Assembly (NCBI RefSeq): GCF_026626635.1 | Contig: NZ_JAPNKA010000001.1 | Location: 6,634,001-6,698,000 of the forward strand | Direction of reading: 5' to 3' | DNA length: 64,000 nucleotides | From: Archangium lansingense | GTDB lineage: Bacteria; Myxococcota; Myxococcia; Myxococcales; Myxococcaceae | Notes under the pieces: model-generated | Seen by the model: the letters and a program-made list of their open reading frames with translations, nothing else | What the model was told of the DNA's origin: nothing | The model's database searches: none | Program-made: the position numbers and the translations under genes | Part shown: one piece after another, positions 27,063 through 35,154 of the stretch | Position numbering within the stretch: the stretch's first letter is position 1 | Layout of the letters: each line of letters begins with the position of its first letter

Positions 27063-28029
27063 CTCTTTCCCTTCGGGTTGGTTCCTGGGGCGTTCCGTAG
27101 AGAGCGCTCAGGTCGTGTGCGAGCTCGCCGAGGCGGGCGCGCAGTTCTGGTGGCTCGAGGACCTCGGCCCCACGGCCGAGTATGACGAGCTGCGAGAGAG
27201 CGATCGAGAGGCGTTCGAAGTCGATCGTCACGGTGCCCGCGCGGAGCCGTTCCCGCTCCGAGCCCGGGCGCATGGCGGCGAGCTCCTCGGCTCCCTCTGC
27301 AGTGAGACGCATGGTTACCTCGAAGCGGGCCCGCTGGGTCGCGAACCGCTTGCACCAGTCCTTCCAGAACGCGCGGAGCTCGAACTCCGTGGGGCGCACG
27401 AACGAGTCGGTGAGCATGCGCGCGCCTTCGACCCGCGCCCCGCGGAAGACCTTCGTGGCACCCTTGTCGTCCGCGACGAGGTACCAGTGGTCGCCCTTGA
27501 TGACCAGGCCGTAGGGATTGACCACCCGGGTGCTCCGAGCGCCCTCGAAGTCTCGGTAGGCGAGCCGCACCTGGCGATCCTGGAAGACGGCCTCGCGGAG
27601 CACGGCGAGGTGCGGCACTGGATCCTTCTCGCCGAACCACGAGGACCCATCGATGTGGAGCCGTTGGCGTGCGTGCTCGGCGGCCGTTCGCTGGACACTG
27701 GGGAGCGCCGCGGCGAGCTTCACGAGCCCTGTTCGCAGCGGGCCCGCCAGTCCAATGTCGTCCAGGGCATCGATGGGATGCGCACTCGCGAGCGCCTGGA
27801 TCTCCGGCTCGGTCAGGCCCGTGAGGTGGGTGCGCCAGCCCGGGAGCAATGAGATGCCGCCGGTCGAGCCGGGTTGGGCGTACACGGGGACCCCCGCGGA
27901 CGAGAGCGCATCCAGGTCCCGGTAGATCGTCCGCGGCGACACCTCGAGGCGCCGGGAGAGCTCCTCGGCCGTGTGTTTCCGTTCGTCCTGGAGCAGGAGC
28001 ATCAGACTCACCAACCGGTCAGCGCGCAT
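27046..28029 (-). CDS. WYL-domain transcriptional regulator (YafY/DeoR-type)
   Basis: The 327-aa product has an N-terminal HTH (MRADRLVSLMLLLQDERK ... SRRLEVSPRTIYRDLDALSSAGVPV, residues 1-60) and a WYL sensor domain (about 140-215) with the motif DHWYLVADD, then a C-terminal extension. WYL proteins sense nucleotides or other small ligands. Start 28029 is chosen because it gives the family N-terminus. It is divergent from an SDR gene with a TGACA-N5-TGTCA palindrome between, so it likely controls both. Confidence 0.9.
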   Translation of the reverse strand: MRADRLVSLMLLLQDERKHTAEELSRRLEVSPRTIYRDLDALSSAGVPVYAQPGSTGGISLLPGWRTHLTGLTEPEIQALASAHPIDALDDIGLAGPLRTGLVKLAAALPSVQRTAAEHARQRLHIDGSSWFGEKDPVPHLAVLREAVFQDRQVRLAYRDFEGARSTRVVNPYGLVIKGDHWYLVADDKGATKVFRGARVEGARMLTDSFVRPTEFELRAFWKDWCKRFATQRARFEVTMRLTAEGAEELAAMRPGSERERLRAGTVTIDFERLSIALSQLVILGRGAEVLEPPELRARLGELAHDLSALYGTPQEPTRRERDAKAT

Positions 28030-28055
28030 GGTGGCACCAGGGTAGCGTCCATTCC

Positions 28056-28070
28056 TGACAGGAGGTGTCA
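28056..28070. promoter_or_regulatory. Candidate WYL-regulator operator
   Basis: TGACA-GGAGG-TGTCA is a perfect interrupted palindrome in the 107-nt region between the divergent WYL and SDR genes, 26 nt from the WYL start. From memory, similar TGACA-N5-TGTCA sites occur upstream of YafY-type regulators. Confidence 0.55.
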
Positions 28071-28136
28071 ACAATCGCCCGTTAGGGTCGCCGCCCTCAT
28101 CTTGGGGAAGTGGACGCGCAGCTTGAGGGAGACGAC

Positions 28137-29123
28137 ATGAAGACGCTGGAAGGAAGAATCTGCCTGGTCGCTGGGGCCACGCGTGGTGCGGGGCGCGCGA
28201 TCGCCTGCATGCTCGGCGAGGCTGGGGCGACGGTCTACTGCACGGGCCGTAGCACGCGGACGCAGAAGGAGAGGGGGAAGGGGCCCGGTCCCTTTCTCGA
28301 GCTGGATCGGCGTCCCGAGACGATCGAGGAGACGGCCGAGTGGGTCACTGCACGGGGAGGCAAGGGGATCGCCGTGCGCGCCGACCACACGGTCGAGTCC
28401 GAGGTCGAGGCCCTCTGCGCGCGCATTCTTGACGAGCACGGCCGGCTCGATGTGCTTGTGAACGACATCTGGGGAGGGGACGAGCTGACCGAGTTCGGAG
28501 CGCCCTTCTGGAAGCTCTCCCTGGAGAAGGGGCACGTGTTGCTCGATCGGGCGATCTGGTCCCACATCGTGACGAGCCGCCATGCCGTGCCCCTCATGCT
28601 GAACGGGGAGCGCGGGTTGATCGTCGAGGTGACTGATGGCGATCACTTCGGTTATCGCGGCAACCTGTTCTACGACCTGGCCAAGATGTCAGTCATTCGG
28701 CTCGCCTTCGCGATGGCCACCGAGCTCCGGAAGAAGCGGGTGACCGCTCTGGCCGTCACTCCGGGTTTCCTCCGCTCGGAGACAATGCTCGAGCACTTCG
28801 GCGTCACTGAGGCGACCTGGCGCGATGGCGCGGCGAAGGATCCCAACTTCATCGCCTCGGAGACGCCGTACTACGTGGCGCGCGGAGTCGCGGCACTCGC
28901 CGCGGACCCGGACGTCCGGCGCAAGGCGGGCCGGGTCTTCAGCTCATGGGATCTCGCCAAGGAGTACGGCTTCACTGACATCGACGGGCGCAAGCCGGAC
29001 TGGGCGGCCCACTTCCACGAGACGTACAAGCGCGTCTATCCGGTGGCGGATGAGCGCGCGTACGCCTCGTGGTTCGACGGTCCCATCGACATCGCGTTCC
29101 CGGACTTCATCAAGGACGACTGA
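28137..29123 (+). CDS. SDR-family oxidoreductase
   Basis: The 328-aa NAD(P)-dependent dehydrogenase/reductase has the cofactor motif AGATRGAGRAIA (about 12-23) and the active-site Tyr-x3-Lys in FYDLAKMSV (about residue 180), with VEVTDGD in place of the usual serine strand. It is longer than classical 250-aa SDRs through an inserted loop (WKLSLEKGHVLLDRAIWSH) and a C-terminal extension (HFHETYKRVYPVADE). GGGAG lies 5 nt before the ATG. It is divergent from the WYL regulator. The substrate is unknown. Confidence 0.88.
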   Translation: MKTLEGRICLVAGATRGAGRAIACMLGEAGATVYCTGRSTRTQKERGKGPGPFLELDRRPETIEETAEWVTARGGKGIAVRADHTVESEVEALCARILDEHGRLDVLVNDIWGGDELTEFGAPFWKLSLEKGHVLLDRAIWSHIVTSRHAVPLMLNGERGLIVEVTDGDHFGYRGNLFYDLAKMSVIRLAFAMATELRKKRVTALAVTPGFLRSETMLEHFGVTEATWRDGAAKDPNFIASETPYYVARGVAALAADPDVRRKAGRVFSSWDLAKEYGFTDIDGRKPDWAAHFHETYKRVYPVADERAYASWFDGPIDIAFPDFIKDD

Positions 29124-29156
29124 GGCGCGGGCGCTCAGCTCCTCATCCACCGTGCT

Positions 29157-29192
29157 CCCGCTGACGCCGCTGTATGCCCCGGCGTCAGCGGG
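29157..29192. terminator. Strong bidirectional terminator hairpin
   Basis: CCCGCTGACGCCG (29157-29169) pairs perfectly with CGGCGTCAGCGGG (29180-29192) across a 10-nt loop. It lies between the converging SDR and omega-amidase genes. Confidence 0.75.
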
Positions 29193-29204
29193 TCCCGGGT
29201 CTGG

Positions 29205-29990
29205 CTACACCGCGCGGTCGCGCAGGAACGGATACCGCTCGCGAACCTCCGCCACCTTGTTTGCTTCGAGGGTGACGAGCGGCACTCCGGGCGCCGTGTC
29301 GGGCGCGAGCTCCTCGCCCCAGGGGCTGAAGGCCGCCGAGCCGCCGTCATACGTCAGCCCACCCGCGGTCCCGGTGCGGTTCACGCCGACGAAGTAGCTC
29401 TGGTTCTCGATGGCGCGGGCTCGCAGCAACGCGTCCCAGTGGGCGCGTCGGGCCGCCGGCCAGTTGGCGATGAGAATCATTGCGTCCACGTCCCGGGCCA
29501 CCGCTCCGAAGAGCTCGGGGAAGCGCAGCTCGTAGCAGATGAAGAGCGCGATCCTGACTCCGTCGATGGTCAGGCGGGTAGGGGTGGTCCCCGCCCGGTA
29601 GTGCTGGTGCTCCCCGCCGTAGGCGAACAGCCGCTGCTTGCGGTGCACCGCCGCCACCCGCCCCGTGGGCTCGAAGGCAATCGCCGTGTTCACCGTGCAG
29701 GGGGCGGTCGCGTCCGCGCCGTCCTCCTCGCGCACAGCCACGCCGGCCACGAGCCAGACTCCGGAGCGCGCCGCCAGCTCGCCCAGTCGCGACACCACCG
29801 GGCCTGCCAGCGGGGTCGCCTGCGTCTTGTCCATGGTGAAGCCGGTGGTGGCCATCTCCGGCAGCACGACGAGCCGCGCACCGCCGGCCGCGGCGCGGGT
29901 AATCAACGTCTCCGCGGCGGCGAGCGAGGCCTCGGGCGCGTGCCAGCCCGTGTCGTACTGCCCGAGGGCCACGGACAGGCGGCCGCTCAT
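29205..29990 (-). CDS. Nitrilase-superfamily omega-amidase (Nit2/YafV-like)
   Basis: The 261-aa product has the Glu-Lys-Cys triad: Glu in VVLPEMATTGFTM (near 46), Lys in VHRKQRLFAYGGEH (near 111) and Cys in IALFICYELRFPELF (near 145). Length and the short ELRFPELF loop resemble omega-amidases, which hydrolyse alpha-ketoglutaramate or alpha-ketosuccinamate. Its ATG overlaps the stop of the aminotransferase gene (ATGA), so they are co-translated. That pairing fits glutamine transaminase plus omega-amidase, a step used for example in methionine salvage. The pathway role is inferred. Confidence 0.85.
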   Translation of the reverse strand: MSGRLSVALGQYDTGWHAPEASLAAAETLITRAAAGGARLVVLPEMATTGFTMDKTQATPLAGPVVSRLGELAARSGVWLVAGVAVREEDGADATAPCTVNTAIAFEPTGRVAAVHRKQRLFAYGGEHQHYRAGTTPTRLTIDGVRIALFICYELRFPELFGAVARDVDAMILIANWPAARRAHWDALLRARAIENQSYFVGVNRTGTAGGLTYDGGSAAFSPWGEELAPDTAPGVPLVTLEANKVAEVRERYPFLRDRAV

Positions 29991-31207
29991 CGGGCCGCTC
30001 CGCCCAGCAGCGCGACACGCAGCAGCTCGGCGCCCTCCAGCACCATCTTGGTGTCGCAGCTGAAGGCGAAGCGGATGGCGTTGGCGCACGAGTGGCCGAA
30101 GGCGTCGCCCGGCGCGCTGCCGATTCCCTGCGCCGCCAGCCTGGCCGAGAGCGCGTCAGCGTCGGCCACCTGCAGCCGCTCGTAGAGGACCGGCTCCAGC
30201 TCCGCCCACACGTAGAAGGCCCCGCGCGGGGTGAACGGGCGCACGCCGGGGATTCCCTCCAGCGCCTTCACCAGCACGTCACGCCGTTGGCGGTACTCGG
30301 CACGCATCGACTGCAGATAGTCCTGCGGCCCCGTCACCGCCGCCAGCGCGCCCCACTGTGCCAGGCTGTTCACGCCGTTGATGGTGCAGCGCAGCAGCTT
30401 CTGCACCCGCTTCTGCAGCAGCGGCCACGCGGTGTGCAGATAGCCCGTGCGCAGCCCGCTCATGGCGTGGCTCTTGGAGAAGGAATAGACGCTGATGACT
30501 CGCCCCGCCCAGTCCCCCGCCAGCGAGGCGACGGAGTGGTGCACGTGCGGATCGTAGATGACGTCCTCGTAGGCCTCGTCCGAGACGATCCACAGATTAT
30601 TCGCGCGAGCCAGGGCGATGATGGCCTCCAGCGTCTCGCGCGGCATGACGGCGCCAGTCGGATTGTGCGGCGTGTTGACGAAGATGGCCCGCGTGCGCGG
30701 GGTGATCGCCGCCTTGATGGCCTCGGGGCGGTAGGCGTAACCCTCCTCGGCGCGCACCGGTACGCCCACCGGCTTTCCTCCCGCGAGCTTCACGTTCTCC
30801 GCCACCTCGGTCCACATCGGATCGGGGAGGATCACCTCGTCCCCCGGCGAGAGCAGCGCTCCGAAGGTCACGTACAGCGCGTGCATCGCGCCGTTGGTGA
30901 GGAAGACCTGCTCGGCCGTCGCGCCCTTGATCCCATTCTTCTTCACTAGCTTGTCGGCCAGTGCCGCCCGGAGCTCCGGGATGCCGTCATTCGGCACGTA
31001 GTGCGTCTTGCCCGCCCGCATCGCCACGGTGATCGCCTCCGCCACGTGCGGAGCAATGGAGAAGCTGGGGTCACCGGACTCGAAGCGGATCACCCGCTTG
31101 CCGGTTGCCTGGGCACGGAGCAGCCCCTCGCGAATCTGCACGATCTTTCCGAAGGAGATCGCATCCAGGGTGTGCGCGGGAAGCCTCTCGGTCACGGCCG
31201 TTGACAT
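29987..31207 (-). CDS. PLP-dependent aminotransferase class I (aspartate/glutamine-transaminase-like)
   Basis: The 406-aa fold-type I aminotransferase has the PLP lysine in YSFSKSHAMSGLRTGY (near residue 240), NTPHNPTGAV (near 175) and the C-terminal arginine region NAIRFAFSC. Together with the overlapping omega-amidase gene it probably uses glutamine or a similar amide amino group to transaminate a 2-oxo acid. It is preceded by a leader with a 23-codon open frame (31319-31390) and an intrinsic terminator (31263-31294), suggesting attenuation. Start MSTAVTERL at 31207 is preferred; the frame is open into the leader. Confidence 0.9.
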   Translation of the reverse strand: MSTAVTERLPAHTLDAISFGKIVQIREGLLRAQATGKRVIRFESGDPSFSIAPHVAEAITVAMRAGKTHYVPNDGIPELRAALADKLVKKNGIKGATAEQVFLTNGAMHALYVTFGALLSPGDEVILPDPMWTEVAENVKLAGGKPVGVPVRAEEGYAYRPEAIKAAITPRTRAIFVNTPHNPTGAVMPRETLEAIIALARANNLWIVSDEAYEDVIYDPHVHHSVASLAGDWAGRVISVYSFSKSHAMSGLRTGYLHTAWPLLQKRVQKLLRCTINGVNSLAQWGALAAVTGPQDYLQSMRAEYRQRRDVLVKALEGIPGVRPFTPRGAFYVWAELEPVLYERLQVADADALSARLAAQGIGSAPGDAFGHSCANAIRFAFSCDTKMVLEGAELLRVALLGGAAR

Positions 31208-31262
31208 CGTCTTGCTCTCCTCGAACTGCGGGTTGCGGATGGGGGAACTGTTGAGGGGAAAT

Positions 31263-31294
31263 AAAAAAGCCCGCCAGCGGGGGGCTGGCGGGCT
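31263..31294 (-). terminator. Intrinsic terminator inside the aminotransferase leader (attenuator)
   Basis: Read on the minus strand, AGCCCGCCAGC pairs perfectly with GCTGGCGGGCT across a 5-nt loop and is followed by TTTTTTATTT. This is the best T-tract terminator in the window. It lies 56 nt before the aminotransferase ATG and after the leader open frame, so it would stop transcription before the structural genes unless prevented. Confidence 0.75.
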
Positions 31295-31318
31295 CGAAGG
31301 GAACAACCTCCAAAGCAA

Positions 31319-31390
31319 TCACCTGACCAGAGCCCCTCTCGAGAGCTGGTTGCGCTTGGCTTTGAGGTTGGTCTTCTGGGTGGCGAGCAT
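31319..31390 (-). CDS. Possible 23-aa leader peptide
   Basis: A short open frame (begins MLATQKTNLKAK, ends QLSRGALVR) precedes the attenuator-like terminator. Its codons lie inside two long-range pairings: AGAGCCCCT/AGGGGCTCT (31329-31337 with 31396-31404) and CAACCTCCAAAGC/GCTTTGAGGTTG (31304-31316 with 31359-31370, one bulge). The ribosome site is weak and no amino acid is clearly over-represented, so translation is uncertain. The leader could instead be a ligand- or tRNA-responsive RNA. Confidence 0.35.
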   Translation of the reverse strand: MLATQKTNLKAKRNQLSRGALVR

Positions 31391-31465
31391 GGATCAGGGG
31401 CTCTTGCAAAACTGAACGCCACGTCATAACGCGGCGCGGCACCGCCGTCAACCCCAGGGCAGCCT

Positions 31466-31632
31466 CCTACGAATTTGTAGGAATTCCTCTTCGAGGCGAC
31501 AAAAACGTAGGACAGAGACGCGCCCCTCCTCTGGGAAGGAGTACGTATCGCGAGGTGGCCTTCATTTCCGGGTGCCCTTCAAGGGTCCTACAATTTTGTC
31601 GGCTATCCCTGGGGAAAATACAAATTTGTAGG
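31466..31632. promoter_or_regulatory. Four-copy 16-bp palindrome array
   Basis: Four related 16-mers: CCTACGAATTTGTAGG (31466), GCGACAAAAACGTAGG (31496), CCTACAATTTTGTCGG (31587) and AATACAAATTTGTAGG (31617). The first and second, and the third and fourth, start exactly 30 bp apart (about three helical turns); the two pairs start 121 bp apart. They lie in the AT-richer region between the divergent aminotransferase and ammonium-transporter genes. TACA...TGTA half-sites recall BlaI/CopY-type operators, but the regulator is unknown. Confidence 0.65.
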
Positions 31633-31799
31633 AAATAGGGCGGCCAGGCATTCCACCAGACAGGCGGCTTCAGCCCGGGGTTTTCCTCACGATTTCGAGG
31701 GGATGGCGCCACCCCCGGGCGTGAGAGGGCTTTGGCCTTTCTGTTGCACTGGCACCGGGGTGTGCGGGCCTACCGGGCCCATCGCCGTGCGAGGTGAGG

Positions 31800-33122
31800 A
31801 TGCCGAGCGGAATCGTCGGAGCCGATGTGGCGTGGGTGCTGGTAGCGAGCGCCCTGGTGATGTTGATGGTGCCAGGCCTGGCGCTCTTCTACGGAGGCAT
31901 GGTGCAGGGCAAGAACGTGCTCTCCACCCTCATGCACAGCTTCGGCGCTCTGGCGGTGGTGACGGTGGTCTGGGCGCTGTGGGGTTACTCGCTTGCTTTC
32001 GGAGAGAGCCACGGCGGCCTCATCGGAGGGGCCACTCACCTGTTCATGAAGGGGGTGGGGCAGGAGGCCAAGGGCACGCTGCCTCACATCCTCTTCTTCC
32101 TCTTCCAGGGCACCTTCGCCGCCATCACGCCCGCGCTCATCAGCGGTGCGTATGCCGAGCGGCTCAAGTTCTCCGCCTTCCTTCTCTTCACCGTGTTGTG
32201 GGCGACGTTCGTGTACGCCCCCGTGGCGCACTGGGTCTGGGCTCCGGACGGCTGGCTGCTGAAGCTGGGCGCGCTCGACTTCGCCGGTGGCGCCGTGGTG
32301 CACCTCACCAGTGGTGTCTCGGCGCTCGTGGTGGCGCTCGTGGTGGGCCGCCGCCGAGGGGCGCGTCAGCCCCCGCACAACCTCACCTTCACGCTGCTGG
32401 GCGCGGGGCTCCTCTGGTTCGGCTGGTTCGGCTTCAACGCGGGCAGCGCACTCGCCGCGAATGAGCTGGCGGCCGTCGCCGCGGCGAACACCCACCTGGC
32501 GGCTGCGGCCGGTGCGGTGGCGTGGGGCCTCGTGGACCTGGTGCGTCTGAAGAAGGTGACCGCGCTGGGCGCTGCCAGCGGGCTTGTCGCGGGCCTGGTG
32601 GGCATCACTCCCGCGGCCGGCTTCGTCTCACCCATGGGCGCGCTGGCCATCGGGCTCCTGGCCGGCTCGGTCTGCTATGGCGGCGTCCTCCTCAAGGAGC
32701 ACTTCCGCTACGACGATGCCCTGGATGTCGTCGGCGTGCATGGAATTGGGGGCGCGCTCGGTGCCCTGCTCACTGGAGTGTTCGCCACGGTGGCCGTCAA
32801 TCCGGCCGGGGCCGATGGTCTGCTCGCGAGCGGACAGTGGGCCCTCCTTGGCAAGCAGGCGCTCGGCGTGCTGGTAGTGGCTGCCTTCTCCGCGCTCCTG
32901 ACCTTTGTCCTCCTCAAGGGGGTGCAGGCGGTGGTGGGCCTGCGTGTGGATGCCGAGGCTGAGTTCGAGGGGCTGGATCCCCACGTCCATGGCGAGCGCG
33001 CCTACCACACCGGCATCTCGCTAGGTGGCCACAGCGCGGTGCCGCGTGATGCGTCTGCCCCGGTGGTCCGCGAGGAGAAGGAGAAGGCGCCGATCGGCGC
33101 CGACCCCGTGATGGAGGGTTGA
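31800..33122 (+). CDS. amt: Ammonium transporter
   Basis: The 440-aa Amt/MEP/Rh-family channel has about 11 membrane helices. It shows the pore and signature motifs MVQGKNVLSTLMHSFGALAV (landmark), the twin histidines in GAVVHLTSGVSAL (near 165) and VVGVHGIGGALGALLTG (near 315), and WFGFNAGSAL. Start ATG 31800 is chosen with GAGG 5 nt upstream; GTG 31794 is possible. A cytoplasmic tail of about 60 aa follows the last helix. No glnK/PII gene is adjacent. Its stop shares the palindrome TGATCA with the stop of the opposing SDR gene. Confidence 0.93.
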   Translation: MPSGIVGADVAWVLVASALVMLMVPGLALFYGGMVQGKNVLSTLMHSFGALAVVTVVWALWGYSLAFGESHGGLIGGATHLFMKGVGQEAKGTLPHILFFLFQGTFAAITPALISGAYAERLKFSAFLLFTVLWATFVYAPVAHWVWAPDGWLLKLGALDFAGGAVVHLTSGVSALVVALVVGRRRGARQPPHNLTFTLLGAGLLWFGWFGFNAGSALAANELAAVAAANTHLAAAAGAVAWGLVDLVRLKKVTALGAASGLVAGLVGITPAAGFVSPMGALAIGLLAGSVCYGGVLLKEHFRYDDALDVVGVHGIGGALGALLTGVFATVAVNPAGADGLLASGQWALLGKQALGVLVVAAFSALLTFVLLKGVQAVVGLRVDAEAEFEGLDPHVHGERAYHTGISLGGHSAVPRDASAPVVREEKEKAPIGADPVMEG

Positions 33123-33968
33123 TCACCCGGCCCTGTCGAGCGCCTTCCGCCGCCACCGCCGGGCTCCCGCCACCAGCAGCGACTGGTAGAGGGTCGGCAG
33201 GGCCCGCTGCACCAGATCGATCAGCACCGCGTCGGTGCCAATGAGTTGGCGCCGGCGATTCTTGAGGATGGCCTGGAGGATGTCCTGGGCCGCCCGCTCC
33301 GGCGTGGTCGCGAAGGCCTTCTCGAAGTCGCGGGAGGCCTGCGCATCCACCCAGCCCTTCCGCTCGGTGACGCGGGCATTCCGGGCGATGTTCGTCTTGA
33401 TGCCACCGGGGTGCACGCTGGTCACTCCGATGGGAAGCCCCTCGATCTCCAGCTCCTGGCGCAGCGCCTCGGTGAAGCCCTTCACTGCGAACTTGGCGGC
33501 GTTGTAGGCGCCCTGCGTTGGCACACCGATCAGCCCGAAGACGCTGGAGATGTTGACGATGTGCCCATCCCCGGAGGCCTTGAGGTGCGGCAGGAAGGCC
33601 TTGGTGCCATGCACCACGCCCCAGAAGTTGATGTTCATGAGCCACTCGAAGTCCTCGTAGCGCACGTCTTCGATGGTGGAGCCCAGGGCCACGCCAGCGT
33701 TGTTGATGATGACGTTGACGCCCCCGAGCTCGCGCGCGACCTGCGCCGCCCAGGCCTCGACCTCCTCACGTCTGGCCACATCGACTCGGGCGGTGAGTAC
33801 CTTGACGCCCGACTGGCCGCACTGCTCCGCCGTCTCCGCCAGCCCCTTCTCGTTCACATCCGAGATCGCGATATGGCAGCCGCGCTGCGCCAGCAGCTTC
33901 GCCAGAGCCCGGCCGATTCCCGAGCCCGCGCCGGTGATCGCCGCGACCTTGCCCTGTACTGTCTTCAT
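33123..33968 (-). CDS. SDR-family oxidoreductase
   Basis: The 281-aa classical SDR has the cofactor motif ITGAGSGIGRALA (about 11-23), NNAGVALGS (about 89), catalytic Ser in IVNISSVFGL and Tyr-x3-Lys in YNAAKFAVKGF (about 154-158). The C-terminal tail is basic (ARRWRRKALDRAG). It is divergent from a TetR gene across 80 nt holding two identical operators, so it is very probably that repressor's target. The substrate is unknown. Confidence 0.92.
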   Translation of the reverse strand: MKTVQGKVAAITGAGSGIGRALAKLLAQRGCHIAISDVNEKGLAETAEQCGQSGVKVLTARVDVARREEVEAWAAQVARELGGVNVIINNAGVALGSTIEDVRYEDFEWLMNINFWGVVHGTKAFLPHLKASGDGHIVNISSVFGLIGVPTQGAYNAAKFAVKGFTEALRQELEIEGLPIGVTSVHPGGIKTNIARNARVTERKGWVDAQASRDFEKAFATTPERAAQDILQAILKNRRRQLIGTDAVLIDLVQRALPTLYQSLLVAGARRWRRKALDRAG

Positions 33969-34004
33969 TCCTGACTCCGATGGGGTGGGGTGATGGGAGC
34001 ACGC

Positions 34005-34047
34005 TGGTACTCAGCAGTACCATCGACTGTGGTACGATCGGGTACCA
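34005..34047. promoter_or_regulatory. Twin TetR operators
   Basis: TGGTAC-N6-GTACCA occurs twice, at 34005-34022 and 34030-34047, starting 25 bp apart, in the 80-bp region between the divergent SDR and TetR genes. The second copy ends 1 nt before the TetR ATG. Two perfect 18-bp copies make this the clearest operator pair in the window. Confidence 0.8.
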
Positions 34048-34048
34048 G

Positions 34049-34675
34049 ATGCAAGCCCCCCCTGTGACTGGCGAGACGAGCCCTGAAAGTACCGAGAACC
34101 CGAACCGCATCCGGTTGCTCGAGGGGATGGCGGCGGCGATCACCGAGAAGGGCTATGCGGCCACCACCATCGCGGATGTCGTCCGGCACGCGCGGGTGTC
34201 CAAGCGCACCTTCTACGAGCACTTCGAGGACAAGGACGCGTGCTTCCTCGCCTCGTACGTGCGGGCCAGCGAGGAGACGCTGCGCGCGATCGCCACTGCC
34301 GCCTTCGCGGCTGGCCTCCCATGGGAGGAGCGGATCCATGCCGCGGTACGCACCTACCTCCACGTGCTCGAGGAGAAGCCAGCGCTGACGCGGACGTATC
34401 TGCTGGAGATCCTCGCGGCGGGCCCGCGTGCGCTGAAGCTGCGGCGCGAGGTACACCAGCGCTTCGCCGAGCAGCTGCGCGAACTGGCGCAGACGGCTCG
34501 CGGTGAGCACTCGGAGCTGCGCGAACTCTCACCGGCGATGGCGACGGCGCTCGTTGGAGGGATCAACGAGCTGGTCCTCGTCGCGGTCGAGAAGGGGCGC
34601 GCGGGTCAACTCCGGGAGCTGGCGGAGACAGCAACGGAGCTGGTGCGTGCGGTGCTCGTGGCGCCGGAGAAGTAG
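34049..34675 (+). CDS. TetR/AcrR-family transcriptional regulator
   Basis: The 208-aa product has the HTH at about residues 15-65 (RIRLLEGMAAAITEKGYA ... VVRHARVSKRTFYEHFEDKDACF) and a helical ligand domain. It likely represses itself and the divergent SDR gene through the two TGGTAC-N6-GTACCA sites. Start 34049 follows immediately after the second operator; the open frame begins at 33980, within the operator region. Confidence 0.9.
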   Translation: MQAPPVTGETSPESTENPNRIRLLEGMAAAITEKGYAATTIADVVRHARVSKRTFYEHFEDKDACFLASYVRASEETLRAIATAAFAAGLPWEERIHAAVRTYLHVLEEKPALTRTYLLEILAAGPRALKLRREVHQRFAEQLRELAQTARGEHSELRELSPAMATALVGGINELVLVAVEKGRAGQLRELAETATELVRAVLVAPEK

Positions 34676-34696
34676 GCGGCTGGGTTCGCGCCGGAT

Positions 34697-34951
34697 CTAC
34701 TGGGCCGCGGGGGCGTGCTCCTCGTTGTCGACGATGGAGCGGGCTCCGGCGGCGTGGGCGCAATGGGCACAGCAGTAGAAGGTGCCGTTGGCCTCGATGC
34801 CGTGGCCGATCACCTTGCAGTCACAGTGGTCGCAGACGGGGGCCAGCTTGTGGATGGCACACTCGAAGCTGTCGAAGGTGTGAGTGACGCCAGCGGTGGT
34901 GACCTGGAAGGCCAGATAGTAGTCGTTGCCGCAAACCTCGCACTTGGCCAT
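34697..34951 (-). CDS. Small Cys/His-rich metallothionein-like protein
   Basis: The 84-aa product has AGGAGG 5 nt before its ATG. An N-terminal zinc-ribbon-like CEVCGNDY is followed by CAIH and CDHCDCKVIGHGIEANG, then FYCCAHCAHAAG. The C-terminal half closely resembles bacterial metallothioneins of the SmtA/BmtA type (CxxCxC ... G ... YYCCxxCA). Ten cysteines and several histidines suggest zinc or copper binding in the cytoplasm. Three TGACGCGTC palindromes lie about 205-255 nt upstream. Confidence 0.75.
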   Translation of the reverse strand: MAKCEVCGNDYYLAFQVTTAGVTHTFDSFECAIHKLAPVCDHCDCKVIGHGIEANGTFYCCAHCAHAAGARSIVDNEEHAPAAQ

Positions 34952-35154
34952 GGAAGCCTCCTGGCACAAGAGTGGGGCCGCGCATGCCCCGAGGCGAGCC
35001 TCCTGCCCCCGGGTCCGAGCGGCTCGCGTCAGCCGCTGGCTCTCACCCAGGCCGCCTGCCCATCGCCAGGCTGTCCGGCCTGGGGGCATGGGTGGGTCCG
35101 AGACCTTCCCGTGAGAGGATTCCATTACAAGTGAACCGAACCCGGACCCGTTTC

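Noticed and set aside
31750..31765. Possible sigma-54 promoter (TGGCAC then TGC) upstream of the ammonium transporter
   Set aside because: The distance between GG and GC is one base too long for a -24/-12 element, so it is not called despite the attractive nitrogen context.
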